From assembly GCF_020639365.1 (NCBI RefSeq), contig NZ_JAINUL010000001.1, positions 4,799,929-4,838,778 of the forward strand: a stretch of DNA of 38,850 bases, given 5' to 3'. Source of the stretch: Streptomyces flavotricini. GTDB taxonomy: Bacteria; Actinomycetota; Actinomycetes; Streptomycetales; Streptomycetaceae. The position numbers and the translations under genes were made by a program. Below are positions 23,134 through 31,343 of this stretch, one piece after another. The first letter of the stretch is position 1. Every line of letters begins with the position of its first letter. Under the pieces are notes generated by a model that saw only the letters and a program-made list of their open reading frames with translations, made no database searches and was not told the DNA's origin.

Positions 23134-24117
23134 TCAGGGGGCCGCGGCCGGCACCGGCTGCCACAGGTCCTGGAACGTGAAGCGGGCCGCCTCCACCTCG
23201 TGGCGCTGGTCGGCGTGGAGCACGCCCAGGGCGTACGCCGTCGCCGGGGCGATCCGCGGGGTGCGTGCTGCCGTCGCCGAGGCGGCGGCGGCCTCCGCGG
23301 CGTCTCGGTGGCGGTCCAGGGCCTCGCCGGCGGCCGCCAGGCGGGCCACGTCCTCGCCCAGGGTCTCCCGGGCGTAGCGGTGGACCCGCAGCAGCCGGCG
23401 CACCTCGTGCCAGGAGCCGTCGTGGTCGGCGTTGTACGTCTGGGACTCGGCGGCGTGCGGCAGCGCCGAGACGGCCGCCGCCAGCCGGGTGCGGGCCACC
23501 TCCGCCAGCGGGACCAGGACCTCGTCCACCCGCCCGCGGGCCGCGACCGGGTCCAGCGGCACCTCGGAGGCCAGTAAGGCCACGGCGTCCGCGACCGCGT
23601 GGAACCGGGACGAGCCCAGCGCCTGCAGGGTCGCCGAGTGGGCGCGGGTCCGGGCCAGCGTGAGCTGCCGCTCCAGCAGGGCCCCGGCGCGCGCCGAGCC
23701 CACCGTCAGGGCGCCGCCCGCGCCCCGGGGCGCGGGCACCTCCGGAGAGCCCGACAGCCGGTGCAGCGCGTCCAGCAGGCGGGTCAGCCGGGCGGCGTAG
23801 GCGTGCTCGTCCGCCAGGGTCGAGGACAGCCACACCAACTCGGTGCGCAGCCCGTCGGCCCAGGAGGACTCGGTCACCACCCGGAAGGTGGACAGGGACC
23901 CGCTGATGCGGCGCGCAGCCCCCCGCAGGCTGCGCGCCGCGTCGCTGCCCTCCGCGGCGTCGGCCCCTCCCCCAGACTCCGTCCGGGGGGACCCCCACTC
24001 CTCGTGGAGGCGCAGCCCGCGCAGGAAGGCGGTGGCCTGGGCCCGCAGGTACGCGCCGAGCACGTCACCCGCGGAGCCCCCTCCACACGCTGTCAGGTCA
24101 TGGTTTGGCAGAGCCAC
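23134..24117 (-). CDS. CHAD-domain protein (polyphosphate-associated)
   Basis: A 327-residue helical protein rich in conserved His and Arg (for example RLHEEW, HRLSG, HDGSWHEVRRLLRVHRYARETLG), the pattern of the CHAD domain, which binds polyphosphate. It follows ppk directly, and its GTG start (24117) overlaps the ppk stop by 20 nt; a later GTG at about 24063 preceded by GGAGGG is an alternative. It probably acts with polyphosphate granules. Residues around 42-58 (GSPRTESGGGADAAEG) are encoded by a dispersed palindromic repeat, so this segment is likely an insertion in a loop. Confidence 0.85.
   Translation of the reverse strand: MALPNHDLTACGGGSAGDVLGAYLRAQATAFLRGLRLHEEWGSPRTESGGGADAAEGSDAARSLRGAARRISGSLSTFRVVTESSWADGLRTELVWLSSTLADEHAYAARLTRLLDALHRLSGSPEVPAPRGAGGALTVGSARAGALLERQLTLARTRAHSATLQALGSSRFHAVADAVALLASEVPLDPVAARGRVDEVLVPLAEVARTRLAAAVSALPHAAESQTYNADHDGSWHEVRRLLRVHRYARETLGEDVARLAAAGEALDRHRDAAEAAAASATAARTPRIAPATAYALGVLHADQRHEVEAARFTFQDLWQPVPAAAP
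23967..23997. repeat. dispersed palindromic repeat inside the CHAD gene
   Basis: The segment contains TCCCCC (23968-23973) and GGGGGA (23986-23991) around AGACTCCGTCCG, followed by CCCCCA. From general experience this matches a short palindrome scattered in large numbers through Streptomyces genomes, usually between genes. Here it lies in frame in a coding region. Confidence 0.65.
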
Positions 24118-26380
24118 GCCGGCGCCTCCGGGCGTCTATGAGCATCTCCTGAACGTGCCGCAGCGGCTGGCCTTCGTGGTCCGTGCTGTGCCGGGTCCAT
24201 TCGCCGTCCGGGCCCAGGTGCCAGGAGGAGGTGGCGTCGGACATGCCGGTCTCCAGCATCCGGTCCAGTGCCGCGCGGTGGGCCGGGTCGGCGACCCTGA
24301 CCAGTGCCTCGATGCGGCGGTCGAGGTTGCGGTGCATCATGTCGGCGCTGCCGATCCACACCTCGGGCTCGCCGCCGTTGCCGAAGGCGAAGACCCGGGA
24401 GTGTTCCAGGAAGCGGCCGAGGATCGAGCGGACCCGGATGTTGTCCGAGAGCCCGGGGACCCCGGGGCGTACGGCACAGATGCCGCGGACCCAGATGTCG
24501 ACGGGCACCCCCGCCTGGGAGGCCCGGTAGAGCGAGTCGATGAGGGCCTCGTCGACGATCGAGTTCATCTTGAGGCGCACGTACGCGGGGCGGCCGGCCC
24601 GGTGGTGGGCGGCCTCCTTGTCGATCCGCGCGATCAGGCCGTCGCGCAGCGAGCGCGGGGCCACCAGCAGGCGGCGGTAGGTCTCGCGGCGCGAGTAGCC
24701 GGACAGCCGGTTGAAGAGGTCGGAGAGGTCCGCGCCGACCTGCGGGTCGGCGGTGAGCAGGCCGAGGTCCTCGTACAGGCGGGCGGTCTTGGGGTGGTAG
24801 TTGCCGGTGCCGACGTGGGAGTAGCGGCGCAGCGTGTCGCCCTCCTGGCGGACCACGAGCGACAGCTTGCAGTGGGTCTTCAGGCCCACCAGGCCGTACA
24901 CGACGTGGCAGCCGGACTCCTCCAGCTTGCGGGCCCATTTGATGTTGGCCTGCTCGTCGAAGCGGGCCTTGATCTCGACGAGCACGAGGACCTGCTTGCC
25001 GGAGTCGGCGGCGTCGATCAGGGCGTCCACGATCGGGGAGTCGCCGGAGGTGCGGTACAGCGTCTGCTTGATCGCGAGGACGTCCGGGTCGGCGGCGGCC
25101 TGCTCCAGGAACGCCTGCACCGAGGTGGAGAAGGAGTCGTACGGGTGGTGCAGCAGCACGTCCCGCTCGCGCAGCGCGGCGAAGATGTCGGGCGCGGACG
25201 CGGACTCGACCTCGGCGAGGTCGCGGTGGGTGCCGGCGACGAACTTGGGGTACTTCAGCTCGGGGCGGTCCAGTGAGGCGATGCCGAAGAGGCCGGTCAG
25301 GTCCAGCGGGCCGGGCAGCGGGTAGACCTCGGCGGCGGAGACGTTCAGCTCCTGTACGAGGAGGTCCAGGACGGCGGGGTCGATGGACTCCTCGACCTCC
25401 AGGCGCACCGGCGGGCCGAAGCGGCGCCGCATGAGCTCCTTCTCCAGGGCCTGGAGCAGGTTCTCCGCGTCGTCCTCCTCGACCTCCAGGTCCTCGTTGC
25501 GGGTCACCCGGAACATGTGGTGGTCGAGGACCTCCATGCCGGGGAAGAGCTCCTCCAGGTGCGCGGCGATGACGTCCTCAAGGGGGACGTAGCGCTGCGG
25601 GGAGGCCTCCAGGAAGCGCGAGAGCAGCGGCGGGACCTTGACGCGCGCGAAGTGGCGGTGGCCGCTGACGGGGTTGCGGACGACGACCGCGAGGTTCAGC
25701 GAGAGCCCGGAGATGTACGGGAACGGGTGCGCGGGGTCCACGGCCAGCGGGGTGAGCACCGGGAAGATCTGGTTGCGGAACAGGGTGAAGAGGCGGGCCT
25801 GCTCCTTCTCGGTGAGGTCCGGCCAGCGGATGAGGTGGATGCCCTCCTCGGCGAGCTGCGGGGCGATGTCCTGCTGGTAGCAGGCGGCGTGCCGGGCCAT
25901 GAGCTCGCGGGAGCGGGTCCAGATCAGGTCCAGCACTTCGCGGGGCTGGAGGCCGGAGGCCGAACGGGTGGCGACGCCCGTCGCGATGCGCCGCTTGAGG
26001 CCGGCGACGCGGACCATGAAGAACTCGTCGAGGTTGCTCGCGAAGATCGCCAGGAAGTTGGCGCGCTCCAGGAGCGGGGTCGCCGGGTCCTCGGCCAGCT
26101 CCAGGACGCGCTCGTTGAAGGCCAGCCAGCTGCGCTCGCGGTCGAGGAAGCGGCCCGCGGGCAGCTCGTCGCCGTCCTTGTCGTCGTAGGCGTCCAGGTC
26201 GGCGTCGAGATCGGGGGCGAGGCCCGGTTCGAGGCCGGAGTGCGGGCGGTGCGCGGCTATGGAGCCGATCCGCGCGGGCTTGGCCGCCGGGCCGGGGGCG
26301 GCCGGGGCGGCGTCGGCAGACGTGTGAGACGGGTGCTGGGCGGGGACCTCGGTGGGGCCTGCGCTGGGCTGGGGGCTCAT
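24098..26380 (-). CDS. ppk: polyphosphate kinase
   Basis: The 760-residue PPK1 reversibly makes polyphosphate from ATP. A disordered N-terminal region of about 70 residues (Ala/Pro-rich) precedes the N domain (RFLDRERSWLAFNERVLELA) and head domain. The catalytic part has SHVGTGNYHPKTARLYEDLG, containing the phosphorylated His, and LEHSRVFAFGNGGEPEVWIG followed by SADMMHRNLDRR, containing the second conserved His. ATG 26380 was chosen rather than the frame opening at 26479 because the latter would start within a PHO box. The CHAD gene overlaps its 3' end. Confidence 0.96.
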   Translation of the reverse strand: MSPQPSAGPTEVPAQHPSHTSADAAPAAPGPAAKPARIGSIAAHRPHSGLEPGLAPDLDADLDAYDDKDGDELPAGRFLDRERSWLAFNERVLELAEDPATPLLERANFLAIFASNLDEFFMVRVAGLKRRIATGVATRSASGLQPREVLDLIWTRSRELMARHAACYQQDIAPQLAEEGIHLIRWPDLTEKEQARLFTLFRNQIFPVLTPLAVDPAHPFPYISGLSLNLAVVVRNPVSGHRHFARVKVPPLLSRFLEASPQRYVPLEDVIAAHLEELFPGMEVLDHHMFRVTRNEDLEVEEDDAENLLQALEKELMRRRFGPPVRLEVEESIDPAVLDLLVQELNVSAAEVYPLPGPLDLTGLFGIASLDRPELKYPKFVAGTHRDLAEVESASAPDIFAALRERDVLLHHPYDSFSTSVQAFLEQAAADPDVLAIKQTLYRTSGDSPIVDALIDAADSGKQVLVLVEIKARFDEQANIKWARKLEESGCHVVYGLVGLKTHCKLSLVVRQEGDTLRRYSHVGTGNYHPKTARLYEDLGLLTADPQVGADLSDLFNRLSGYSRRETYRRLLVAPRSLRDGLIARIDKEAAHHRAGRPAYVRLKMNSIVDEALIDSLYRASQAGVPVDIWVRGICAVRPGVPGLSDNIRVRSILGRFLEHSRVFAFGNGGEPEVWIGSADMMHRNLDRRIEALVRVADPAHRAALDRMLETGMSDATSSWHLGPDGEWTRHSTDHEGQPLRHVQEMLIDARRRRRGSAKP

Positions 26381-26472
26381 GACTCCATTGTTCCGCGCAG
26401 GGGGCAGGACAGGCGCGTCGGACGGGTTCGCCGTCAGTCGGAGTCGGGGCTGCATGCGGGGAGAGTCGCAAG

Positions 26473-26494
26473 CGTGCATGAAGGTCCGGTGAAT
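26473..26494 (-). promoter_or_regulatory. PHO box upstream of ppk
   Basis: Two 11-nt direct repeats read toward ppk: ATTCACCGGAC (26494-26484) and CTTCATGCACG (26483-26473), with TTCA exactly 11 nt apart. ppk is known to be under PhoR-PhoP control in Streptomyces lividans, so this site is plausible. It places ppk transcription start downstream of 26473, supporting the start at 26380. Confidence 0.75.
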
Positions 26495-26654
26495 GCCGTA
26501 TGGCTTCCAGGCTCCGGGTGGTGCACGAGTCCGTCTTTTACGTCGTTTCCGCGCCCGGAATGCACCGGCGCGTCCCTCGTGTCCCCCGCGTGCGCCCCGG
26601 GCGCGGGGCCCGCCCGGAGGCGGGCCCTCGCTCTCCGTGCCCCGCGGGCGGCCC

Positions 26655-26691
26655 TCCGTGAGGGCTCCGTCGGCCTTCCGTGAGGGCTCCG
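26655..26691. repeat. 15-nt direct repeat between ppk and mshD
   Basis: TCCGTGAGGGCTCCG occurs at 26655-26669 and 26677-26691 (period 22). The first copy overlaps the small hairpin GCCCTC-CGT-GAGGGC (26651-26665). It lies downstream of mshD (minus strand) and may take part in ending its transcript. The rest of the 333-nt gap 26381-26713 contains the PHO box and otherwise only G/C-rich sequence. Confidence 0.6.
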
Positions 26692-26713
26692 CCCGCCTCC
26701 GGCGCGGGCCGCG

Positions 26714-27646
26714 TCAGCTTTCCGTGCGGTACATCAGGTCGACCTCGTGGGTGCTGAAGCCGAGGCCCTCGTACACGGCGAGGGCCGCCGGGTTGTCGGC
26801 GTCCACGTACAGCATCGCGGTGGGCAGGCCGGCCGCCGCGAGGTGGTTCAGGCCGACCGCGGTGAGGGCCTTGCCGAGGCCGCCGCCCTGGGCGCCGGGG
26901 CGGACGCCGAGCACGTAGACCTCCCCGAGGCGCTCCTCGGCGTGCACCTTCGTCCAGTGGAAGCCGATCAGCTCCCCGTCCCGCTCGGCGAGGAAGAAGC
27001 CCTTGGGGTCGAACCAGGGCTGCGCGATGCGGTCGTTCAGGTCCCGCTGCGTCAGCGTGCCCTGCTCGGGGTGGTGGGCGAAGGCGGCCGAGTTCACCGC
27101 GAGCCAGGCCGCGTCGTCCTGGCCGGGCACGAAGGTCCGTACGGTCACTCCGGCGGGCAGCGTCACCTCGGGCAGGGGCGGCCCGTCCGAGCCCAGCGGG
27201 CGGCGCAGCTGGCGCAGCTCCCGGAACAGGGTCAGACCGAGCACCTGCGCGAGGTGGCGGGCGGCCGACTTGCCGCCGTGCGCCCACACCCGGATCCGCT
27301 TGCCCGAAGCGGCCAGCAGGGCCGAACCCAGCGCCCGTCCGTGCCCGCGCCCGCGCAGCGCGGGGTGGACGACGAGTTCGGCGGCGGGGGCCTCCACCGG
27401 ATCGGTGTCCTCCAGTTGTCCGTATCCGGCGAGCCGGCCCTTCTCGGTGAGCAGGAAGTGCCGGATGCCCTCGCGGCGTCCGCCGCGCAGCTGGAGGCGT
27501 CCCTGCTCGGACACGGCGGTGGTGCCGTCCGTGCGCGCCGCGTCCTCGATGAGGGTGAGCACGGCGTCGGCCTGTTCCTCCGTCAGCTCGTCGAGGGTCT
27601 GGATCTGGCGTCCCGGCTCGAGGGCCGTTGCTGCGTCGTCAGTCAT
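26714..27646 (-). CDS. mshD: mycothiol synthase
   Basis: The 310-residue protein has two GNAT domains in tandem: the first with VVHPALRGRGHGRALGSALL and the second with VLGVRPGAQGGGLGKALTAVG, ending in YVDADNPAALAVYEGLGFST. This duplication and the C-terminal segment are those of MshD, which acetylates the Cys-GlcN-Ins precursor with acetyl-CoA to give mycothiol, the main low-molecular-weight thiol of actinobacteria. Length is normal. ATG 27646 was used. It is a single gene, divergent from the nucleotidase and upstream of ppk on the same strand, but separated from it by ppk's own promoter region. Confidence 0.96.
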   Translation of the reverse strand: MTDDAATALEPGRQIQTLDELTEEQADAVLTLIEDAARTDGTTAVSEQGRLQLRGGRREGIRHFLLTEKGRLAGYGQLEDTDPVEAPAAELVVHPALRGRGHGRALGSALLAASGKRIRVWAHGGKSAARHLAQVLGLTLFRELRQLRRPLGSDGPPLPEVTLPAGVTVRTFVPGQDDAAWLAVNSAAFAHHPEQGTLTQRDLNDRIAQPWFDPKGFFLAERDGELIGFHWTKVHAEERLGEVYVLGVRPGAQGGGLGKALTAVGLNHLAAAGLPTAMLYVDADNPAALAVYEGLGFSTHEVDLMYRTES

Positions 27647-27821
27647 GCGTCGAGCCTACGACCGCGGGGGGCGCCCGCGGTGGTCTGCGTGCAGCGGGCC
27701 GACGGTGAGCCGTCTTCTGCATGTAACCAGTCCGACACCCCTACCCCCTGTCGTGCTACGCGCGTTGACCATAGGCTGCCGCCGACCTCCCGAGTTTCAC
27801 CGCTGTCCAAAAGGGGACTAA

Positions 27822-29636
27822 ATGTCAGCGACGCCACAACGGCACCGCCGAACCCGCCGGTTGACCTTCGCCGCCATCGCCGTCACGGCCGGTGCGGGAG
27901 CGATGGTCGCGGCCGCACTGCCGGCCGGTGCCGCGAGTGGTGGCGGTGCCGGCAAGAGCCGCACCGTCGACGTGCAGATGCTGTCGTTCAACGACTTCCA
28001 CGGCACGCTGGAGCCCCCGCAGGGCTCGTCCGGCACCGTGAACGAGCGTCAGGCGGACGGCACCACCAAGGCGATACCCGCCGGTGGTGTCGAGTACCTG
28101 GCGACAAGCCTGCGCGAGGCCCGCAAGGGTCACGAGTACTCCGTCACGGCCGCGGCCGGTGACATGATCGGCGGCAGCCCGATGCTGTCCGGTCTCTTCC
28201 ACGACGAGCCCACCGTCGAGGCGCTCAACAAGCTGAAGCTCGACGTCAGCAGCGTCGGCAACCACGAGTTCGACGAGGGCAAGGCCGAGCTGCGCCGCAT
28301 GTCGTACGGCGGCTGCCACCCGGTCGACGGCTGCTTCGAGCCCGGCAAGGAATACACGGGCGCCGAGTTCAAGTACCTCGCGGCGAACGTCACGGACGAG
28401 AAGACCAAGCGTCCGATGCTGAACCCGACCTTCATCTGGCAGAAGGGGGACGTCAAGATCGGCTTCATCGGCGTCACCCTGGAGGGCACGCCGGACGTCG
28501 TCACCGCCGACGGGGTCAAGGGCCTGAAGTTCGGCGACGAGGTCGAGACGATCAACAAGTACGCCGCCGAGCTGAACAAGCAGGGCGTCAAGTCGATCGT
28601 CGCGCTCATCCACGAGGGCGGCCTGCCCGCCAACGGCGCCTACAACTACGACTGCGACTCCCCGGGCGCCGGCGCCGGCATCTCGGGCGCGATCGTGGAC
28701 ATCGCCAAGAACGTGGACCCGAAGGTCGACGCGCTGGTGACCGGCCACACGCACCAGGCGTACGCCTGCAACATCCCGGACCCGGCGGGCAACCCGCGCA
28801 TGGTGACCTCGGCCGCCTCGTACGGCCGCCTGTTCACGGACACCACGCTCACCTACGACCGGCAGACCAAGGACATCGTCCGTACGGCGGCGCTCGCGCC
28901 GAAGCCGGTCAACAAGCTCGTCAGCCGGAACCAGCCCAAGGCCCCGGACATGACCGAGCTGATCACCCGCTGGAACGCGCTGGCCGCGCCGGTCGCGAGC
29001 CGTCCCATGGGCTACATCTCGGCGGACATCGCGGGCCGCGGCTCCGAGGCGCCCGAGAAGCCGCTCGGCGACATGATCGCCGACGCGCAGCTGGAGGCCA
29101 CGGCCCCGGCCGCCAAGGGCGGCGCGCAGCTGTCCATCATGAACCCGGGCGGCATCCGTGCCGACCTGGCCTACAAGGCCGCGGGTGACGAGGGCGACGG
29201 CGTCGTGACGTACGGCGAGTCCTACACGGTCCAGCCGTTCAACAACCTGATGAACGTGGTGGACCTGACGGGCGCGCAGCTGATCACCGCGCTCCAGCAG
29301 CAGGTCAGCGGCCCGGTCAACGGCCCGAACCCGAAGATCCTGCAGGTCTCGAAGGGCTTCACGTACACCCTGGACATGACGAAGGCGGGCGCGGACCGCA
29401 TCGTCGTGGACTCGGTGAAGCTCAACGGCGCGGCGATCGACCCCGCCAAGACCTACCGGGTCGCGATGAACGAGTTCCTCGCGGGCGGCGGTGACGGCTT
29501 CACCGTCCTGAAGGACCACAAGAACAAGCTGGTCGGCGTGCCCGACCTGGAGGCCTTCAACGCCTACCTGGCGAAGTCGACGGAGGCGGCCCCGCTCGCC
29601 CCGCCGGCGGCGGACCGCATCACGGTCGTCAAGTAA
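27822..29636 (+). CDS. ushA: secreted 5'-nucleotidase / metallophosphoesterase
   Basis: The 604-residue protein has a signal peptide (about 1-38, ending PAGAAS), a calcineurin-like metallophosphoesterase domain with metal ligands in SFNDFHG (Asp58, His60), AAGDMIGGSP (Asp114), GNHEFDEG (Asn147, His148) and GHTHQAY, and a C-terminal 5'-nucleotidase domain (SIMNPGGIRADL, TVQPFNNLMNVVDLTGAQL, FLAGGGDGFTVL). It releases phosphate from extracellular nucleotides, which fits the phosphate island. AAGGGGA lies 4 nt before the ATG. A single TTCACC occurs upstream but no convincing PHO box. A strong terminator follows. Confidence 0.94.
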   Translation: MSATPQRHRRTRRLTFAAIAVTAGAGAMVAAALPAGAASGGGAGKSRTVDVQMLSFNDFHGTLEPPQGSSGTVNERQADGTTKAIPAGGVEYLATSLREARKGHEYSVTAAAGDMIGGSPMLSGLFHDEPTVEALNKLKLDVSSVGNHEFDEGKAELRRMSYGGCHPVDGCFEPGKEYTGAEFKYLAANVTDEKTKRPMLNPTFIWQKGDVKIGFIGVTLEGTPDVVTADGVKGLKFGDEVETINKYAAELNKQGVKSIVALIHEGGLPANGAYNYDCDSPGAGAGISGAIVDIAKNVDPKVDALVTGHTHQAYACNIPDPAGNPRMVTSAASYGRLFTDTTLTYDRQTKDIVRTAALAPKPVNKLVSRNQPKAPDMTELITRWNALAAPVASRPMGYISADIAGRGSEAPEKPLGDMIADAQLEATAPAAKGGAQLSIMNPGGIRADLAYKAAGDEGDGVVTYGESYTVQPFNNLMNVVDLTGAQLITALQQQVSGPVNGPNPKILQVSKGFTYTLDMTKAGADRIVVDSVKLNGAAIDPAKTYRVAMNEFLAGGGDGFTVLKDHKNKLVGVPDLEAFNAYLAKSTEAAPLAPPAADRITVVK

Positions 29637-29655
29637 CACCAGCGCGCGACAAGCC

Positions 29656-29694
29656 CGAAGGGGCGGTGGGCCTTCCCGGCCCGCCGCCCCTTCG
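29656..29694. terminator. terminator between the nucleotidase and the hydrolase
   Basis: A 17-bp stem with one G-U pair (CGAAGGGGCGGTGGGCC at 29656-29672 with GGCCCGCCGCCCCTTCG at 29678-29694) has a 5-nt loop. It lies between two convergent genes and lacks a long T-tract, as is common in Streptomyces. Confidence 0.8.
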
Positions 29695-29732
29695 GCGTGT
29701 CCGCCCCGGACCCCCGTACCGGAGCGGAGCGG

Positions 29733-30515
29733 TCAGAGGTCCGCGAGGAACTTCCGTACGGCCTCGTGGAACTCCTCGGGGTGGGTGAACGGCAGGAAGT
29801 GGTCCCCGTCCACAGGTGTGTACGAGGTCCCGGGCCGGCGCGAGACCATCGCGTCGGCCGTCTCCTGCCGGAGCGTCTGGCTGCGCGTGCCGTGAACGAG
29901 CAGTGCCGGGCAGTGGCTCCCGAGCCAGGTGTCCCAGTGGTCGCCGCGGCAGGCCTCGGCGGAGTCGATCATGTCCTGCGGGTGGAACGGCAGCCGCCAG
30001 CCGCCGTCGGGGAGCGGGCGCAGTGCCTGCGCGACGAACTGCGAGCCCACCGGTCCGGCCGCGGCGAGGAGTTCCTCGCGGGTGGGGGCGGTGTAGCGCA
30101 TGTCGTGCAGGAAGCCGAAGAGCGCTCCCGCCGTGTCGGGTTCGATCGTCACGGTGGCGTCCACGTTGACGAGGGCCGCGATCCGGCCGGGGTGGGCGGC
30201 GGCCAGGTGGTAGGCGTTGAACCCGCCGAGGGAGTAGCCGAGGAGGGCCACGGGGGCGTCCAGGCCGAGGTGGTCGAGGAGTGCGACGGCGTCCGAGAGG
30301 TAGCCCGCGCGGTGGTAGTCGGGGGCCCGGTCGGAGTCGCCGTGGCCGCGCTGGTCGGGGGCGATGACCCGCCAGGCGTCGCCCAGGGCGTCGGCGAGGC
30401 CGGCGAAGGCGAGGCCCTCGGACATGCCCCCGTGCAGGGCGAGCAGCGGGCGGCCAGGGCCGCCGAAGTCCAGGTACGACAGCGCCCGGCCGTCGATCGT
30501 CATGGTGTGGCGCAT
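29733..30515 (-). CDS. alpha/beta-hydrolase
   Basis: A 260-residue hydrolase with oxyanion-loop LLALHGG (24-30), the DQRGHGDSD segment (54-62), nucleophile Ser95 in GYSLGG and a probable catalytic His in DGDHFLPF near the C-terminus. The acid residue is not obvious; the usual HGxxD motif reads HGTRSQ. The substrate is unknown. It is divergent from the TetR gene, and both face an unusually perfect dyad, so the hydrolase is probably a target of that repressor. GGGGAGAG precedes the ATG. Confidence 0.9.
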   Translation of the reverse strand: MRHTMTIDGRALSYLDFGGPGRPLLALHGGMSEGLAFAGLADALGDAWRVIAPDQRGHGDSDRAPDYHRAGYLSDAVALLDHLGLDAPVALLGYSLGGFNAYHLAAAHPGRIAALVNVDATVTIEPDTAGALFGFLHDMRYTAPTREELLAAAGPVGSQFVAQALRPLPDGGWRLPFHPQDMIDSAEACRGDHWDTWLGSHCPALLVHGTRSQTLRQETADAMVSRRPGTSYTPVDGDHFLPFTHPEEFHEAVRKFLADL

Positions 30516-30600
30516 GGCTTGGCTCTCCCCTGTGGGTCATGCGGTGCCGGTCGGGTCATGCGGTTCGGTTCGGTGCGGTACGGGGACGAGCCTGCCAGGA

Positions 30601-30644
30601 TTTGGGCAAGTGCGCAATACGAATGTCTTGCGCACTTGCCCAAA
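30601..30644. promoter_or_regulatory. large dyad operator between the hydrolase and tetR
   Basis: TTTGGGCAAGTGCGCAA (30601-30617) and TTGCGCACTTGCCCAAA (30628-30644) are perfect 17-bp inverted arms around a 10-nt spacer. Each arm is itself a near-palindrome (TTGGGCA-AG-TGCGCAA, one mismatch), so it may hold two repressor dimers. It sits between the divergent starts and is the likely site of the TetR-family protein. Confidence 0.88.
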
Positions 30645-30662
30645 AGCTGTCGCGGATACGAT
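30635..30662 (+). promoter_or_regulatory. candidate leaderless promoter of tetR
   Basis: TACGAT (30657-30662) is a good -10 with only 6 nt to the ATG at 30669. CTTGCC (30635-30640), inside the operator, is a weak -35 at 16 nt spacing. Transcription would begin at or next to the start codon, giving a leaderless mRNA; no Shine-Dalgarno is present. Confidence 0.55.
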
Positions 30663-30668
30663 CCCGAC

Positions 30669-31238
30669 ATGGGAAATCGCGAGGACCTGCTGGCCGGAGC
30701 GCGCCGCTGCCTGGAGGAGAAGGGCTACCTGCGCACGACCGTGCGCGACATCGCCTCGGCATCGCAGGTGAGCATGGCCGCGATCGGCTACCACTTCGGC
30801 TCGCGCGAGGCCCTGCTCAACCTGGCCCTCTTCGCCGCCATGGACGAGTGGGCCGCCGGCTCCGGCCGGCTCGCCGGCCAGGGCGCCACCACCGCGGAGC
30901 GCTACGCCGACACCTGGGACCGCAAGATCCGCGACTTCGGCGACATGCGCTGGCTCTGGATGGCCTCCGTCGAGGCCTTCGTCCACGCCCAGTCCGCGCC
31001 CGAGCTGCTCGCGACCCTCGCCGAGAACCAGCGCCAGGCCCGCCGCATGGTGGCCGCGCAGCTGCGCGGGGTCCCCGAGGACGCCGTCGCCGAAGAGGAC
31101 GTACGGGCCCTCGGCTCGGTGCACATCGCGCTGCTGAGCGGGGTGATGGTGCAGGCGCTGACCGACCCGGAGCAGGCGCCGACCGGCCGGGAACTCGCCC
31201 AAGGCCTGCGCGCCATGGCCGAGTTGCTCGAAAGCTAG
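30669..31238 (+). CDS. TetR-family transcriptional regulator
   Basis: A 189-residue protein with an N-terminal TetR helix-turn-helix (TTVRDIASASQVSMAAIGYHFGSREALL, about 23-50) and a helical ligand-binding domain without recognisable ligand residues. It probably represses itself and the divergent hydrolase through the perfect dyad. The frame is open far upstream on this strand through the antisense of the hydrolase, but the protein clearly starts at MGNREDLLAGARRCLEEKGY. No Shine-Dalgarno is present, consistent with a leaderless transcript. Confidence 0.92.
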   Translation: MGNREDLLAGARRCLEEKGYLRTTVRDIASASQVSMAAIGYHFGSREALLNLALFAAMDEWAAGSGRLAGQGATTAERYADTWDRKIRDFGDMRWLWMASVEAFVHAQSAPELLATLAENQRQARRMVAAQLRGVPEDAVAEEDVRALGSVHIALLSGVMVQALTDPEQAPTGRELAQGLRAMAELLES

Positions 31239-31343
31239 GGGCTACCGAAGGGTAGTAAAGCCGCGTCCCGCACGCCAGAATCCCGGAGGCACCACCCCGG
31301 CGGAGGCCGGGGAGTCCATCACCGGGTCGGCAAAGGGGCGGGC

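Noticed and set aside
27790..27800. A TTCACC motif upstream of the nucleotidase as a PHO box
   Set aside because: Only one unit is present; no partner at 11-nt spacing.
27825..29639. A 604-codon minus-strand frame opposite the nucleotidase
   Set aside because: The plus strand carries complete metallophosphatase motifs and a signal peptide; the antisense frame is a shadow.
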